A stretch of 35,648 nucleotides of DNA from Nitrosomonadales bacterium (GCA_016195965.1 JACPYR010000090.1:1-35648), one strand, 5' to 3'; shown: positions 17,462 through 26,878, counted from the stretch's first letter. Program-made: numbers and translations. Notes: a model not told the origin generated them from the letters alone.

Positions 17462-19429
17462 ATGTCTGATTTGCAAGCTTATATCCGTTCCCTGAGCGGG
17501 CCTGTGCTGGTGACCGGCGCATCGGGTTTTGTCGGCGCCAACCTGTTCAAGATGCTCGCGGCCGTTCGTGGAGATGTATACGCGGTGGTGCAACGCGATA
17601 AGGGATGGCGGCTTGCCGAGGTCCACGATAAGCATGTCATCTCGGTCGATCTGAATGATTTTGCGGCAACCCAGAACCTAGTCAACAGCGTAGGCCCGCA
17701 AACGGTGTTCGATTGTGTGGCCTATGGCGCCTATTCTTTTGAGGAAGACGCCAATCTGATCTATCAGACCAACTTCCAGGCCATTGTCAATTTGGTCGGT
17801 TTGCTGGCAGCGAAGCCGTTTGCGGCCTACGTTCATGCCGGTAGTTCATCTGAATACGGGATCAATTGCGCCGCGCCATCGGAAGATAGCGTGTGTGAGC
17901 CCAACAGCCCCTACGCGGTGTCCAAGGTCGCATTCGCCAGTTACCTGCGCTTCATGGGTAAGCAGCGCGAATTCCCTTGCGCTAACCTGCGGCTATATTC
18001 GGTCTATGGCCCGCTGGAAGACACCTCCAGATTGTTCCCCAACCTGCTGCGGCAGGCGCTTGCGGGGAAGCTGCCGCCATTCGTCGATGCCAGAACTTCG
18101 CGCGATTTCATCCATGTGGACGATGTCTGTTCTGCTTTCATCTTGGCGGCAGCAAGAATGCATCCGGGTATGTATGGGGAAAATTTCAATATCGGTACCG
18201 GCATCAAGACCACGATAGCCGAGCTGGCCGAAATCACCAGGCGCGTGTTTGATGTGCGGGTCGAGCCGCAGTTTGGCACGATGCAGGGACGTGCCTGGGA
18301 TATGGCAGACTGGTATGCCGACCCGCGCAAAGCGGTCGAGCAGCTGGGCTGGAAACCGTCCGTCAAGCTGGAGGATGGGCTGCGTTCCATGGCCGGCTGG
18401 GTGGCGCAGCTTAGCGACGGTGAGATGCTTTCAGCAAGCAAAAAGTATCGCAACGAGCGCAAGCGCAGCGTCTCCGCGATCATCGCCTGTTACAAGGACG
18501 GCCAGGCGATCCCGGTGATGCACCAGCGTTTGACCGATACTTTCACCAGGCTCGGCATCGATTACGAAATCATTTTCGTCAACGACTGCAGCCCGGACGA
18601 CAGCGCTCAGGTGATCCGTGACATCAGCGCGAAGGATCCCCGTGTGATCGGCATCTCGCACTCGCGCAATTTTGGTTCGCAGATGGCCTTCCGCAGCGGC
18701 ATGGAGCTCTCGACCAAGGACGGCGTCGTGCTGCTGGATGGCGATCTGCAGGACCCCCCCGAGCTGATCGAGTCGTTTTACGCGAAGTGGGAAGAAGGGT
18801 TTGATGTCATCTATGGCCGGCGCATCAAACGCGACATGCCCTGGTACTGGGGTGTCATGTACAAGCTTTTTTACCGGCTCTTCGCGATGTTCAGCTATGT
18901 CAACATCCCGCTCGATGCCGGAGATTTTTCGCTGATGGATCGCCGCGTGGTAGGCTGGTTGCTCAATTGCCCCGAGCGCGATTTGTTTGTGCGCGGCCTG
19001 CGCGCTTATGTCGGTTTCAGGCAGACCGGGGTCGACTATGTGCGACCGGAACGCATGTTTGGGCATTCCACCAACAGTCTGATCAAAAACATCGATTGGG
19101 CCAAAAAGGGAATATTTTCGTTCAGCAATGCGCCGCTGACTATGCTGACCAGCATCGGTGTTATATCCTTCGCACTCTCGACGCTGGCTACGATCGTCAT
19201 CGTCCTGCTGAGGCTGCTGGTGCCGGATATTGCGCCCAAAGGTTTTACAACGCTGCAAATCCTGATTCTGATGTTCGGCTCATTCAATCTTTTTGCGATC
19301 GGCCTGGTGGGTGAATATGTCGCAAAAATCATGGCGGAGGTCAAAGGCCGACCACGGTTGATACGCTCCGCGCTGATTCGTCATGGCACCGCTACCGAGC
19401 TGTTGCCGGATGGCAAGCGTGTTGAGTAG
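17462..19429 (+). CDS. Fusion: NAD-dependent sugar epimerase/dehydratase + GtrB-like glycosyltransferase
   Basis: This single 655-residue chain contains two enzymes. Residues 1-315 form an extended SDR with the nucleotide-binding GASGFVG (19-25), a Ser cluster at 128-130 and the catalytic Y151-K155 pair (SPYAVSK), in the GalE/NDP-sugar dehydratase family. A basic linker (KKYRNERKR) leads at about residue 335 into a GT2 domain with VSAIIACYKDG, VNDCSPDDSAQ, LDGDLQDPPELI (about 424) and two C-terminal helices before GEYVAKIMAEVKGRP. The frame is continuous, so this is not two adjacent genes. The SDR part may form or reduce the sugar that the GT2 part loads onto undecaprenyl phosphate. It lies 17 bases after the transketolase pair. 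Confidence 0.92.
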   Translation: MSDLQAYIRSLSGPVLVTGASGFVGANLFKMLAAVRGDVYAVVQRDKGWRLAEVHDKHVISVDLNDFAATQNLVNSVGPQTVFDCVAYGAYSFEEDANLIYQTNFQAIVNLVGLLAAKPFAAYVHAGSSSEYGINCAAPSEDSVCEPNSPYAVSKVAFASYLRFMGKQREFPCANLRLYSVYGPLEDTSRLFPNLLRQALAGKLPPFVDARTSRDFIHVDDVCSAFILAAARMHPGMYGENFNIGTGIKTTIAELAEITRRVFDVRVEPQFGTMQGRAWDMADWYADPRKAVEQLGWKPSVKLEDGLRSMAGWVAQLSDGEMLSASKKYRNERKRSVSAIIACYKDGQAIPVMHQRLTDTFTRLGIDYEIIFVNDCSPDDSAQVIRDISAKDPRVIGISHSRNFGSQMAFRSGMELSTKDGVVLLDGDLQDPPELIESFYAKWEEGFDVIYGRRIKRDMPWYWGVMYKLFYRLFAMFSYVNIPLDAGDFSLMDRRVVGWLLNCPERDLFVRGLRAYVGFRQTGVDYVRPERMFGHSTNSLIKNIDWAKKGIFSFSNAPLTMLTSIGVISFALSTLATIVIVLLRLLVPDIAPKGFTTLQILILMFGSFNLFAIGLVGEYVAKIMAEVKGRPRLIRSALIRHGTATELLPDGKRVE

Positions 19430-19466
19430 CGATGCGCGTAAACCTTGCATATGAAGGGCCGGATCA

Positions 19467-21416
19467 ATGATGTCGCCGGTGGGTGATCGCAGGGACACTG
19501 GCCGGCTGAACGAAAAATCAGGCAATGCCTGGAGTTTGCTGGGGATCGCAGTGCTGGCCACCGCCGCTGCAGGCCTGCTGTATTTCGGCTACTTCCAGCT
19601 ATCACCGTGGATTTGGAGCCGCAACCAGCCGTTCAGGCCCGAGGATGTCACCGTCTGGCAGCTGCTCTGGCTGGAGGACAGGGATGGCGTGGAGCTGTAT
19701 GCCCTGTATGCGCTGATGTTCCTCAATCTTATGCTGGTCTGTGCGCTGAGTCTGGGATGGCGCAAATGGAGTGGCGGTTCCGCCCGTTATTTTCTGGTTA
19801 TTCCGCTGGCGCTGGCGTGCGCGTTTGTTGCTGCCGTCGGTTTTCAACCGCCGATGAATACGCTGGCCAGCCATGCGCTTTCGGATATTCTCGCGAAGTC
19901 GTTCACGGTAATGGCCGTGGTGTTGCCGCTAACCGCATTGCTCTATTACCTGCAACAGCGTTACGCATACTGGGTGCAGGTGGCCGCCGCCGCATTGCTG
20001 CTGATCCCGGTCTGTTTTATTGCCACCGCACCGATCGAATGGTACGACTATTCTTTCATGCTGGCCCCGGCCCTGCGACTGTTGCACGGAGCCGGCATTT
20101 CGGAAATCTACCTGCCTTATGATCTGCTGCTCTCCTTGATAGGCTGGGCATGGATGAAATTGCGGCTGGACCTGAACGCATTCCAGGTTGTCGGCCAATT
20201 TTCCTTTTATTTTTTGCTGCTGGGACTCTTTGTTTTTTCCCGGCGATGGTTTCTGGACAAGCGGCTTGCTGTTTTTTTGCTGGTTGCTGCGGTTCTGGTG
20301 CGTATCTATGCCGGGCCGGGCGATGCCGTTCATTCCTTTCAGCTGACGCCGTTGCGCCTGGACCTGTGGTTGATCCTGCTGGCGCTGGTGTATTTCAAGG
20401 GCCCGCATCATTGGAGTGCAGGCCTGTATTGCGGGCTGTTGCTGGTGCTGCACAAGAACTTCGGCATTATTTACAGCGCCGCTTATGTCCAGCTGGTGTT
20501 GACGCTGTGCTTGCTCGATACGCTTGCTCTGTCCGGCAAGGCCAGAGCATCCGCGATGCTGGGGACGCTATGCAAAAAAAATTACCATAACTTTGCGCTC
20601 ATCCTGTTGAGTGCCTTTGCGCATTACCTGCTTTTCAGGGATTTGAATGAAGCGGGCGATTTCAGCTTCAAGAGCCTGGGGATAAGCTTTACAAAAATCA
20701 CCGCCCAATCTTTTTACTGGTATGCGGTAGTGGTTTCCGGACTTGCCTTCGCGCTGCTGCTGAGATTGCGCGCCCGGGTTTCCGCCAATTATCTGGCGAC
20801 CGGCATTTTCCTGATCTATCTGGCGATCGGGAACTCGCTGTACTTTTTTGGCCGGAGCCACGAAAACAATATTATCAATATTTCCGTCATCTTGCTGCTG
20901 CTGTTTTTTTTGTTGGTGGATATGGTCGGGCATTTTCTGGCACAGGACGCCGGCTCTGCCGGCAAATCATTCGTGCACCGGAATCCGGCGATGATAGTAG
21001 CGCTGGTTTTCATCGCGGCAATAACCATCTGGTATGGAGATAACATCAGCAACAAAGCGGCGGCGCAAGTGCGCAATGCTGCCCGTGGGCAGTTTATTTA
21101 CCCGTCGGAAGTGACTGAACCGGAGGTGTTGAACGTGATTGCCCGGATTCAATCGGTCACAGGCGATAACCCCAGGGTTTATTTCGTCGGGGACTATGAT
21201 TTTTTATTGAGCTATTACGGGGGCTATGCCCCGGTTGGCTATTACAACCCGGTGTATGCGTGGATATCCAAACGCGAGTTCGACAAATCGTTGCAGGGAT
21301 TGGTGGACCAAGGTTACTATCTGGTCATCGATAATGGCCTGACCCAAGAGGTATTGCCATCCATCCGGTTTTCAAACCACAGAGACATCGGCGGACGTTT
21401 AATCGTGTGGAAATAG
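19467..21416 (+). CDS. Large polytopic membrane protein, probable GT-C-type
   Basis: This 649-residue protein has about twelve hydrophobic helices and a C-terminal periplasmic part of about 120 residues. The start is ATG 19467 (an ATG at 19470 is adjacent), with GAAGGG upstream. Helix 1 (SLLGIAVLATAAAGLLYFGYF) is followed by a loop with ARG/ASP-rich text. Another loop after the sixth helix has APIEWYDYSFMLAPALRLLHG, and the end has EVTEPEVLNVIARIQ and RVYFVGDYDFLLSYYGGYAP. I do not recognise a named family. Position after the SDR/GT2 fusion and before a methyltransferase and gtrA fits the periplasmic transferase slot of the third module. Confidence 0.8.
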   Translation: MMSPVGDRRDTGRLNEKSGNAWSLLGIAVLATAAAGLLYFGYFQLSPWIWSRNQPFRPEDVTVWQLLWLEDRDGVELYALYALMFLNLMLVCALSLGWRKWSGGSARYFLVIPLALACAFVAAVGFQPPMNTLASHALSDILAKSFTVMAVVLPLTALLYYLQQRYAYWVQVAAAALLLIPVCFIATAPIEWYDYSFMLAPALRLLHGAGISEIYLPYDLLLSLIGWAWMKLRLDLNAFQVVGQFSFYFLLLGLFVFSRRWFLDKRLAVFLLVAAVLVRIYAGPGDAVHSFQLTPLRLDLWLILLALVYFKGPHHWSAGLYCGLLLVLHKNFGIIYSAAYVQLVLTLCLLDTLALSGKARASAMLGTLCKKNYHNFALILLSAFAHYLLFRDLNEAGDFSFKSLGISFTKITAQSFYWYAVVVSGLAFALLLRLRARVSANYLATGIFLIYLAIGNSLYFFGRSHENNIINISVILLLLFFLLVDMVGHFLAQDAGSAGKSFVHRNPAMIVALVFIAAITIWYGDNISNKAAAQVRNAARGQFIYPSEVTEPEVLNVIARIQSVTGDNPRVYFVGDYDFLLSYYGGYAPVGYYNPVYAWISKREFDKSLQGLVDQGYYLVIDNGLTQEVLPSIRFSNHRDIGGRLIVWK

Positions 21417-21507
21417 CGAATATTTTCCCGTGAAACGGATGCTGCTGCCCGATAAATGGATGTCAGATCAATATGCGGATCGGCCCACCACAAATGAAGG
21501 AACGGCA

Positions 21508-22269
21508 GTGTCAGAAGAATTTCAGCCTATCGCAATTCGACCACCCGGCGATAATCGATGGCTTTTTTGGTTGAGGTGCCTGGTTGATCTGCAGTTGCTG
21601 ACGGTTTTCCGTTTCCTGGTTTTGCACCTGGATGCATGCCGTGGCCGGATACTGGACGTTGGCGCCGGAGAATCGCCATGGCGGGACTTGCTGCCTGCGG
21701 GGGCGGAATACGTGGGGGTCGATGCGGACTTGTCGGGCGAGTTCGGGATGCGTCGCCACGCACACATCACTTATTACGACGGCAAGAGACTGCCGTATGA
21801 AGATGGCAGTTTTGATTATGTGCTCTGCACCGAAGTGTTGGAGCATGTGGCCGATCCGCTGTCTTTTCTTGCCGATTTGCGGCGCGTATTGCGGCCGGGC
21901 GGAACTTTGCTGCTGACTGTGCCATGGTCCGCCCGTCTGCATCATGTGCCTCACGACTATGGTCGTTTCACCCGTTACGGACTGGTTCAGTTGCTGGACT
22001 CCTGCGGATTTCTCGGCGTGGCCATTGTTGAACGGGGCAACGATATCGCGGTCATTGCCAACAAATTGATCGTCTTGATGATGCGTTTGTTTAGACCCCG
22101 CAGATGGCATCATTGTCTCTGGTCCTGGGGGCTGGCAATCATGCTGGCGCCCGTTATGCTGGGATTTTTGGGTGCGGCCCACCTGGCCCTGTTTTTTAAT
22201 GCCGGGTCCAGGCTGGACCCGCTGGGTTATGGTGTGACCGCGTTGAAGAGCAGGACAGATGGCCGTTGA
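21508..22269 (+). CDS. Class I SAM-dependent methyltransferase with C-terminal membrane helix
   Basis: I take the start as GTG 21508 because AAGGA lies 6 bases upstream, giving about 253 residues. GTG 21430 and ATGs at 21439 and 21460 are in the same frame. Motif I is ILDVGAGESPWRDLLP, motif II is YVGVDADLSG, motif III/IV is DGSFDYVLCTEVLEHV and the post-motif is RRVLRPGGTLLLTVPWS. YGRFTRYGLVQLL follows. A hydrophobic stretch near the C-terminus (LAIMLAPVMLGFLGAAHLALFF) may tether it to the inner membrane. The end overlaps the next gtrA gene by 11 bases. It probably methylates a glycan intermediate. Confidence 0.87.
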   Translation: MSEEFQPIAIRPPGDNRWLFWLRCLVDLQLLTVFRFLVLHLDACRGRILDVGAGESPWRDLLPAGAEYVGVDADLSGEFGMRRHAHITYYDGKRLPYEDGSFDYVLCTEVLEHVADPLSFLADLRRVLRPGGTLLLTVPWSARLHHVPHDYGRFTRYGLVQLLDSCGFLGVAIVERGNDIAVIANKLIVLMMRLFRPRRWHHCLWSWGLAIMLAPVMLGFLGAAHLALFFNAGSRLDPLGYGVTALKSRTDGR

Positions 22270-22663
22270 TTTCAGTACGCGCGGCAGGTTCATGCGCTTC
22301 CTGGTTGCCGGCGGCGTCAACACACTGTTTGGCTTCGCGGTTTACAGCATGTGCATCTTGGCCGGAATGGCCGTATGGCTGGCGTTGCTGGCAGGCACGC
22401 TGGCCGGTATCGTATTCAATTTCTTCACCACGGGAGGTTATGTATTTCGCGAACTTTCGATTTCCCGCTTTCCCCGCTTTGTGATGGCCTATCTATTTGT
22501 CTATGGGGTTAACTACCTATTGCTTGAGCTGATCTCGAGTTGGTTAAGCAGTAAAATAGTGTCCCAGGCTATTATTACGTTGCCGCTGGCTTTGCTTTCC
22601 TATTTCGTCATGGCGCGATTCGTATACTTTCAAAGAACGGTTTCATCGACGCAAAAAAAATGA
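22259..22663 (+). CDS. GtrA-family flippase
   Basis: This 134-residue four-helix protein has the GtrA signature GRFMRFLVAGGVNTLFGFAVY in helix 1, IVFNFFTTGGYVFRE in the middle and SYFVMARFVYFQR at the end. It overlaps the methyltransferase gene by 11 bases at its start and the next gene by 4 bases (ATGA) at its end. That places methyltransferase, flippase and TMTC-like protein in one transcript. It is the third GtrA homologue in this window. Confidence 0.92.
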   Translation: MAVDFSTRGRFMRFLVAGGVNTLFGFAVYSMCILAGMAVWLALLAGTLAGIVFNFFTTGGYVFRELSISRFPRFVMAYLFVYGVNYLLLELISSWLSSKIVSQAIITLPLALLSYFVMARFVYFQRTVSSTQKK

Positions 22664-24564
22664 GCTCGTCACCCCCTTTAGCCCGCTTGCGGCGATTCTC
22701 CCCCTGGCTATGGATATTGGCCGGTACGCTGGTCGCGATGGGCGCCTATCTGCAGGCGCTCAACTACCCCTTTATTTATGACGATGTCGTTTACATCACT
22801 GAAAACGCCAAGCTGTCGGGATTGCACCCGACCGAATTGTGGCGGCTATTCGTTGAGCCTTATAACAGTTATGCCGAATTCCTGCCGTTGCGCGAGCTTT
22901 CCTACTGGGTGGATATCGCGCTGTTCGGGCTGAACCCCGCAGCATTCAGGGCGGACAACATCATTCTTTACTTGCTTTGTTTGCCACCGGTTTATTTCAT
23001 TACATCGGGATTGTGGAAATATTTTCGCCCGTCCGATGCAGCCGGTGCGCCATGGGTTGCGGCTATCGTCACCGCCCTGTTCGTGGTCCATCCGGCGCAT
23101 GTCGAGACCGTGGTCTGGATCAGTGGCCGAAAAGATGTGCTGGCAACGCTGCTTTCGCTGCTTGCCTTATGGTTGGCCATCGTCGCCAGACGTGAACAGG
23201 GACTCTCCGTGCCGCATGCCGCGGCCACTCTGCTTGCGTTGCTGGCTGCGATGCTGGCGAAAGCCTCGGCTTTTGCGGTAGCCCCGGTCATTGCATTGCT
23301 TTGGTTGATGTTCTGGCGCGACGTTCCCGCACCTTATCGCCGTCGCTCCGTGCTGTTGTGGCCGCTCGCCAGCCTGCTGCTGGCCGCGTGCATAGCGCTG
23401 GTTTTTGCGACGACCATCGCATCGAAGCTGCCCTTTTATTTTGGTATCGAGGTCATCACCAGATCGCTGGCGGTATTGGGGTGGTTATTTCGTCTTTCGG
23501 TCAGTACCGAAAGCAGGCACTTTTTTTATCCGACCTTTGATGATCCCTATCTTCCGCTCATGGTCGGCCTCGGGGGAGTGGTTTTGGCTGCCGCTGCCGC
23601 CAGTGTATTCAGTTTGCTGCGCAAACGGCAATCGCTGGAGGCATTTTCGATCATCGTATTTTTGCTGCTCTGTATACCCAGCATCCAGCTGATCCCTTAT
23701 TCGCCGCCGTCGCTGGTTTCCGACCGCTGGTTGTCTTTAGCGCTGTGGCCGGTGATGCTGTTGCTGGTTACGTTGGCGTGGCGCTTGAAACCCGTTGTGC
23801 GCATGGTGCTGTTGCTGATATTTGCGTTGTCATGGTGCTGGCAGACCGTAGAGCGCCCGCGTGACTGGCGCAGTTTCGAGGCGATGATAGATGCCGATAT
23901 CCGCGCCTATCCGGGCTACTACATGCCGGCGGTGTATAAAATATTTGCTGTCCAGTTGCGGCAAGGCTTGCGCGGCGATGCACTTGAGACGGCGAACGGG
24001 ATAGCCAACCCGGAGTTCCGGAATGCGATGATAGGGATGATCAAGGGGGATCATGCCGCGCATGTTTCTGCCGCAACGGAAGGACAGATTCAAGAGGCGA
24101 TGAATCTGCTCTGGCAACTGGAGTCAGATATTGAGCGGCTTCCGCTCCAGGCAAAATGGGACCCGCTGGTATATCACGTCTGGGAAAAGCGGCGCGTCGT
24201 ACTCAAGAGCGATTGGGATTATTTGGCCAGGCAATTTCCCGGCGATGTAGCGGTGCGTTACAACGTCGGATTGTGGATGTTGAAGATACATAATCAAGGC
24301 GCGGTCGCACATCTGCGCTTTGCGCTGGACTCGCAACGTCTGCCGGAACCGGTGCGTGGGACGGCGTTCAAGAACTACGGTCTGGCGCTGATGGAGGGCG
24401 GGAATTTTGCAGAGGCAGAAACCCCGTTGCGTGCCGCACTGGAGCAATCCCCTCCCGATTTTCGTGCATATTGTCTGCTTGCCGGAGTGTATCGGCAGAC
24501 AGGGCGCGCCGAAGCCGCTGCGGGTGCCGCAGCAGAGTGCAGCAGCCGGGTGCGAGCCGAATGA
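22660..24564 (+). CDS. TMTC-like membrane glycosyltransferase candidate with C-terminal TPR repeats
   Basis: This 634-residue protein opens with a helix followed by YPFIYDDVVYITENAKL, an outer-loop motif with paired aspartates typical of the PMT/TMTC superfamily of GT-C enzymes. The signature VHPAHVETVVWISGRKDVLATLL occurs near residue 145, also as in TMTC proteins. About ten helices precede a soluble C-terminal domain with TPR-like helices (YNVGLWMLKIHNQGAVAHLRFAL and NYGLALMEGGNFAEAETPL). Bacterial members are widespread, but few have a defined substrate. Transfer from a polyprenyl-phosphate sugar to protein is a reasonable guess. Confidence 0.85.
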   Translation: MSSSPPLARLRRFSPWLWILAGTLVAMGAYLQALNYPFIYDDVVYITENAKLSGLHPTELWRLFVEPYNSYAEFLPLRELSYWVDIALFGLNPAAFRADNIILYLLCLPPVYFITSGLWKYFRPSDAAGAPWVAAIVTALFVVHPAHVETVVWISGRKDVLATLLSLLALWLAIVARREQGLSVPHAAATLLALLAAMLAKASAFAVAPVIALLWLMFWRDVPAPYRRRSVLLWPLASLLLAACIALVFATTIASKLPFYFGIEVITRSLAVLGWLFRLSVSTESRHFFYPTFDDPYLPLMVGLGGVVLAAAAASVFSLLRKRQSLEAFSIIVFLLLCIPSIQLIPYSPPSLVSDRWLSLALWPVMLLLVTLAWRLKPVVRMVLLLIFALSWCWQTVERPRDWRSFEAMIDADIRAYPGYYMPAVYKIFAVQLRQGLRGDALETANGIANPEFRNAMIGMIKGDHAAHVSAATEGQIQEAMNLLWQLESDIERLPLQAKWDPLVYHVWEKRRVVLKSDWDYLARQFPGDVAVRYNVGLWMLKIHNQGAVAHLRFALDSQRLPEPVRGTAFKNYGLALMEGGNFAEAETPLRAALEQSPPDFRAYCLLAGVYRQTGRAEAAAGAAAECSSRVRAE

Positions 24565-24614
24565 TTGTGTACACGTTTGGCCTGTATAAATTAACGCCGC
24601 TTTCGAGGTCTTAG

Positions 24615-26289
24615 ATGCAGAAACATTTACCCGTATGGTTACGCAATAATTCCGGTTTGCTCATCGTGCTGGTGGCGGTATTTCTGATATACGTGCCCAG
24701 CCTGAGCGGGGATTTCATTATCGATGATATTCCTTTTATCCGCGACAACCCTCACATCCGCCACATTGGTGATATCGCCCGATATTTCACCAAGGGGCTA
24801 TGGGAAAACTCGGTGCATGAGTTTAATAACGAGCCGCTGTATCGCCCGATGAATCTGGTTCCGGCGATGTTGAACTATGCGTTGTGGGGAGCGAATCCGT
24901 TTGGGCACCATGTTTTTCTGCTGCTGCTGCATTTGGCAAACACTTGTCTGGTCTATGCGCTGATACGCAAACTGGTCGCAGCATCCGCGATGGCTGCGAC
25001 GATAGGCGCCGCAGTGTTTGCGCTACATCCGGCCAGAGTCGAGTCTGTGGCCTGGATATGCGGTGGCATCGATCCGCTGGTGGCTTTTTTTGTATTTGCG
25101 GCGATGCTCGCTCACCGGTTCTTTATCGATAGTCTGGATAATGTGCCGGCAGACCGTAACAGCGCATGGCGGTATCTGGGCTTGTCGCTGGTTTGTTTTC
25201 AGCTCGCGCTGTGGAGCAAGGAAGTGGCCTTTATTTTCCCGGTGATCGCGGTGGCGCACGACCTGATCTACAGAAGAAAGATACACTGGCCCAGTGTCGG
25301 TTTGCACGCGATCGTGGTCGTGGCATATCTGATCGCCCGCAGCCTGGTGCTGGTCAAGGCCGGGCAATTAAGTGCGGTCGATTTCTCGAAGATTTCGCGG
25401 TTGATTGATTTCGCACTGGGCTATAGCGAAATGCTGGTGCTTCCCATCCATATCCCTTTTTATATCCAGCCCCCGGAGCATGCGGTGTCGTCTGTTCTGG
25501 GCATCGTCAGCGCGATCGTGATGGCTGCTTTGGCGGGGTACTGCTGGCGCAACTGCGACACGAGCAAGCGCAAACACCTCGCGTTTTCTCTGGTCTGGAT
25601 GATAGGCTTCTTCTGGCCGGCCATCCTGCTGGCGTTCTATACCGACGGTTTTTATGCCGGGCGATATCTGTATATCCCGTCGGCGGGCGTGGCGATTTTT
25701 GCGGCTCTTTTTTACGATCACCTGCATGCCGTTTATCCTCGCCTGAAGAATACCGTCATCGCATGCTGCGCGCTGATCGTCGCCTGCTACGGATGGGTCA
25801 CCTGGAGAGATATTCCATCATGGCATGACGCGGGGACGATATACGGGAAAATCGCCGCGATAGCGCCGGAAAATGCCGTGGGTTTTGTCGGCCTGGGATA
25901 TTATTATCTCGACCATGGGGGACAATGCGGCAGCAGAACGGAATTTCATGCTTGCGCTGCAAAAGGCCAACACTTACGCGCTGCGCGAGGAGTGCCTGGT
26001 GGTGCTGGGAACGCTCAACGGGATGAGCAACAGGCTGGAGCAAAGCGAGTCATATTTTCAGGAAGCGGTGAAACTCAATCCGAAAAATTCCGAGGCCTGG
26101 GCGGGGCTGGGAAATCTGGCGTGGACGAGAGGGCGCGTCGATGAAGCGATTGCCGATTATGAAAAAGCTTTGGCAGCCCGCCCCGGCAATTATGAGGCCG
26201 CAATGAATCTGGCGACGGCCTATGACAAAACCGGCCAAGCCCAGCGCGGCGATGCAATCAGGCAACAGGCTGCCGCGCTGCGCCATTAA
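24615..26289 (+). pseudogene. Second TMTC-like TPR membrane protein, frameshifted
   Basis: This is a paralogue of the preceding gene. It starts at ATG 24615 with GAGG about 7 bases upstream. SGDFIIDDIPFIRDNPHI and the signature HPARVESVAWICGG match the TMTC pattern. The frame breaks in a run of five G at 25917-25921. With one G fewer the text continues as HGDNAAAERNFMLALQKAN into three clear TPR units (EAWAGLGNLAWTRGRVDEAIADYEKAL, YEAAMNLATAYDKTGQAQ) ending at 26289, about 557 residues in all. As written, it ends at 26144 in unrelated sequence. A sequencing error or a recent mutation is equally possible, because the downstream frame shows no decay. Confidence 0.82.
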
Positions 26290-26335
26290 AGGGGCGCAGA
26301 CTGCCCCGAACTTTTTTAAACGAACTGGAATAACG

Positions 26336-26878
26336 ATGGATTTAAAAGAAACCTGTCTTGAGTCAGCGCTGGTCTATCAGGGGGACTTCATGCGTGTGCA
26401 CAAAGACCGTGTGCTGTTGCCGGATGGCACGGTGAGCAGCCGCGAATATATCGCTCATCCCGGGGCGGTCGCGGTGCTGGCGATATTGGACAATGGCAAC
26501 CTGGTGATGGAACGGCAATTCCGCTATGCGCCGCAACGAGAATTTATCGAGTTGCCTGCCGGCAAGATCGACCACGGTGAGGATATTCTGATCTGTGCGC
26601 AGCGCGAGTTGCTGGAAGAAACCGGTTATGTGGCGAGCGAATGGACACATCTGACGACCGTTTGGCCGTGCATCGGCTATGCCGACGAACGCATGGAATA
26701 TTTTCTGGCACAGGGCTTGACCCATCAGGAGCGCAAGCTGGATGACGGCGAGTTTCTCGAGGTGTTGGAATTGTCCCTGCCGGATGCGCTTGATTGGGTA
26801 ATGCAGGGCAAGATAAGCGACAGCAAGACTATTGTCGGCCTGTTCTGGCTGGAGAAGAAGTTGAAGGATTGGTGTTAG
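26336..26878 (+). CDS. nudF: ADP-ribose pyrophosphatase-like Nudix hydrolase
   Basis: This 180-residue protein starts at ATG 26336, with TGGAA just upstream. The complete Nudix box is near residues 76-98: GKIDHGEDILICAQRELLEE followed by TGYV, fitting GX5EX7REUXEEXGU. YIAHPGAVAVLAILDNGN and RQFRYAPQREFIELPAGKI are characteristic of the ADP-ribose pyrophosphatase subgroup, which hydrolyses ADP-ribose to AMP and ribose 5-phosphate. It is the first gene after the glycan cluster and is likely housekeeping. The gene symbol is by family resemblance only. Confidence 0.9.
   Translation: MDLKETCLESALVYQGDFMRVHKDRVLLPDGTVSSREYIAHPGAVAVLAILDNGNLVMERQFRYAPQREFIELPAGKIDHGEDILICAQRELLEETGYVASEWTHLTTVWPCIGYADERMEYFLAQGLTHQERKLDDGEFLEVLELSLPDALDWVMQGKISDSKTIVGLFWLEKKLKDWC

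Noticed and set aside
18431-19258. 275-codon minus-strand frame within the SDR-GT2 fusion
   Set aside because: It is antisense to the conserved GT2 domain and has no domain of its own.
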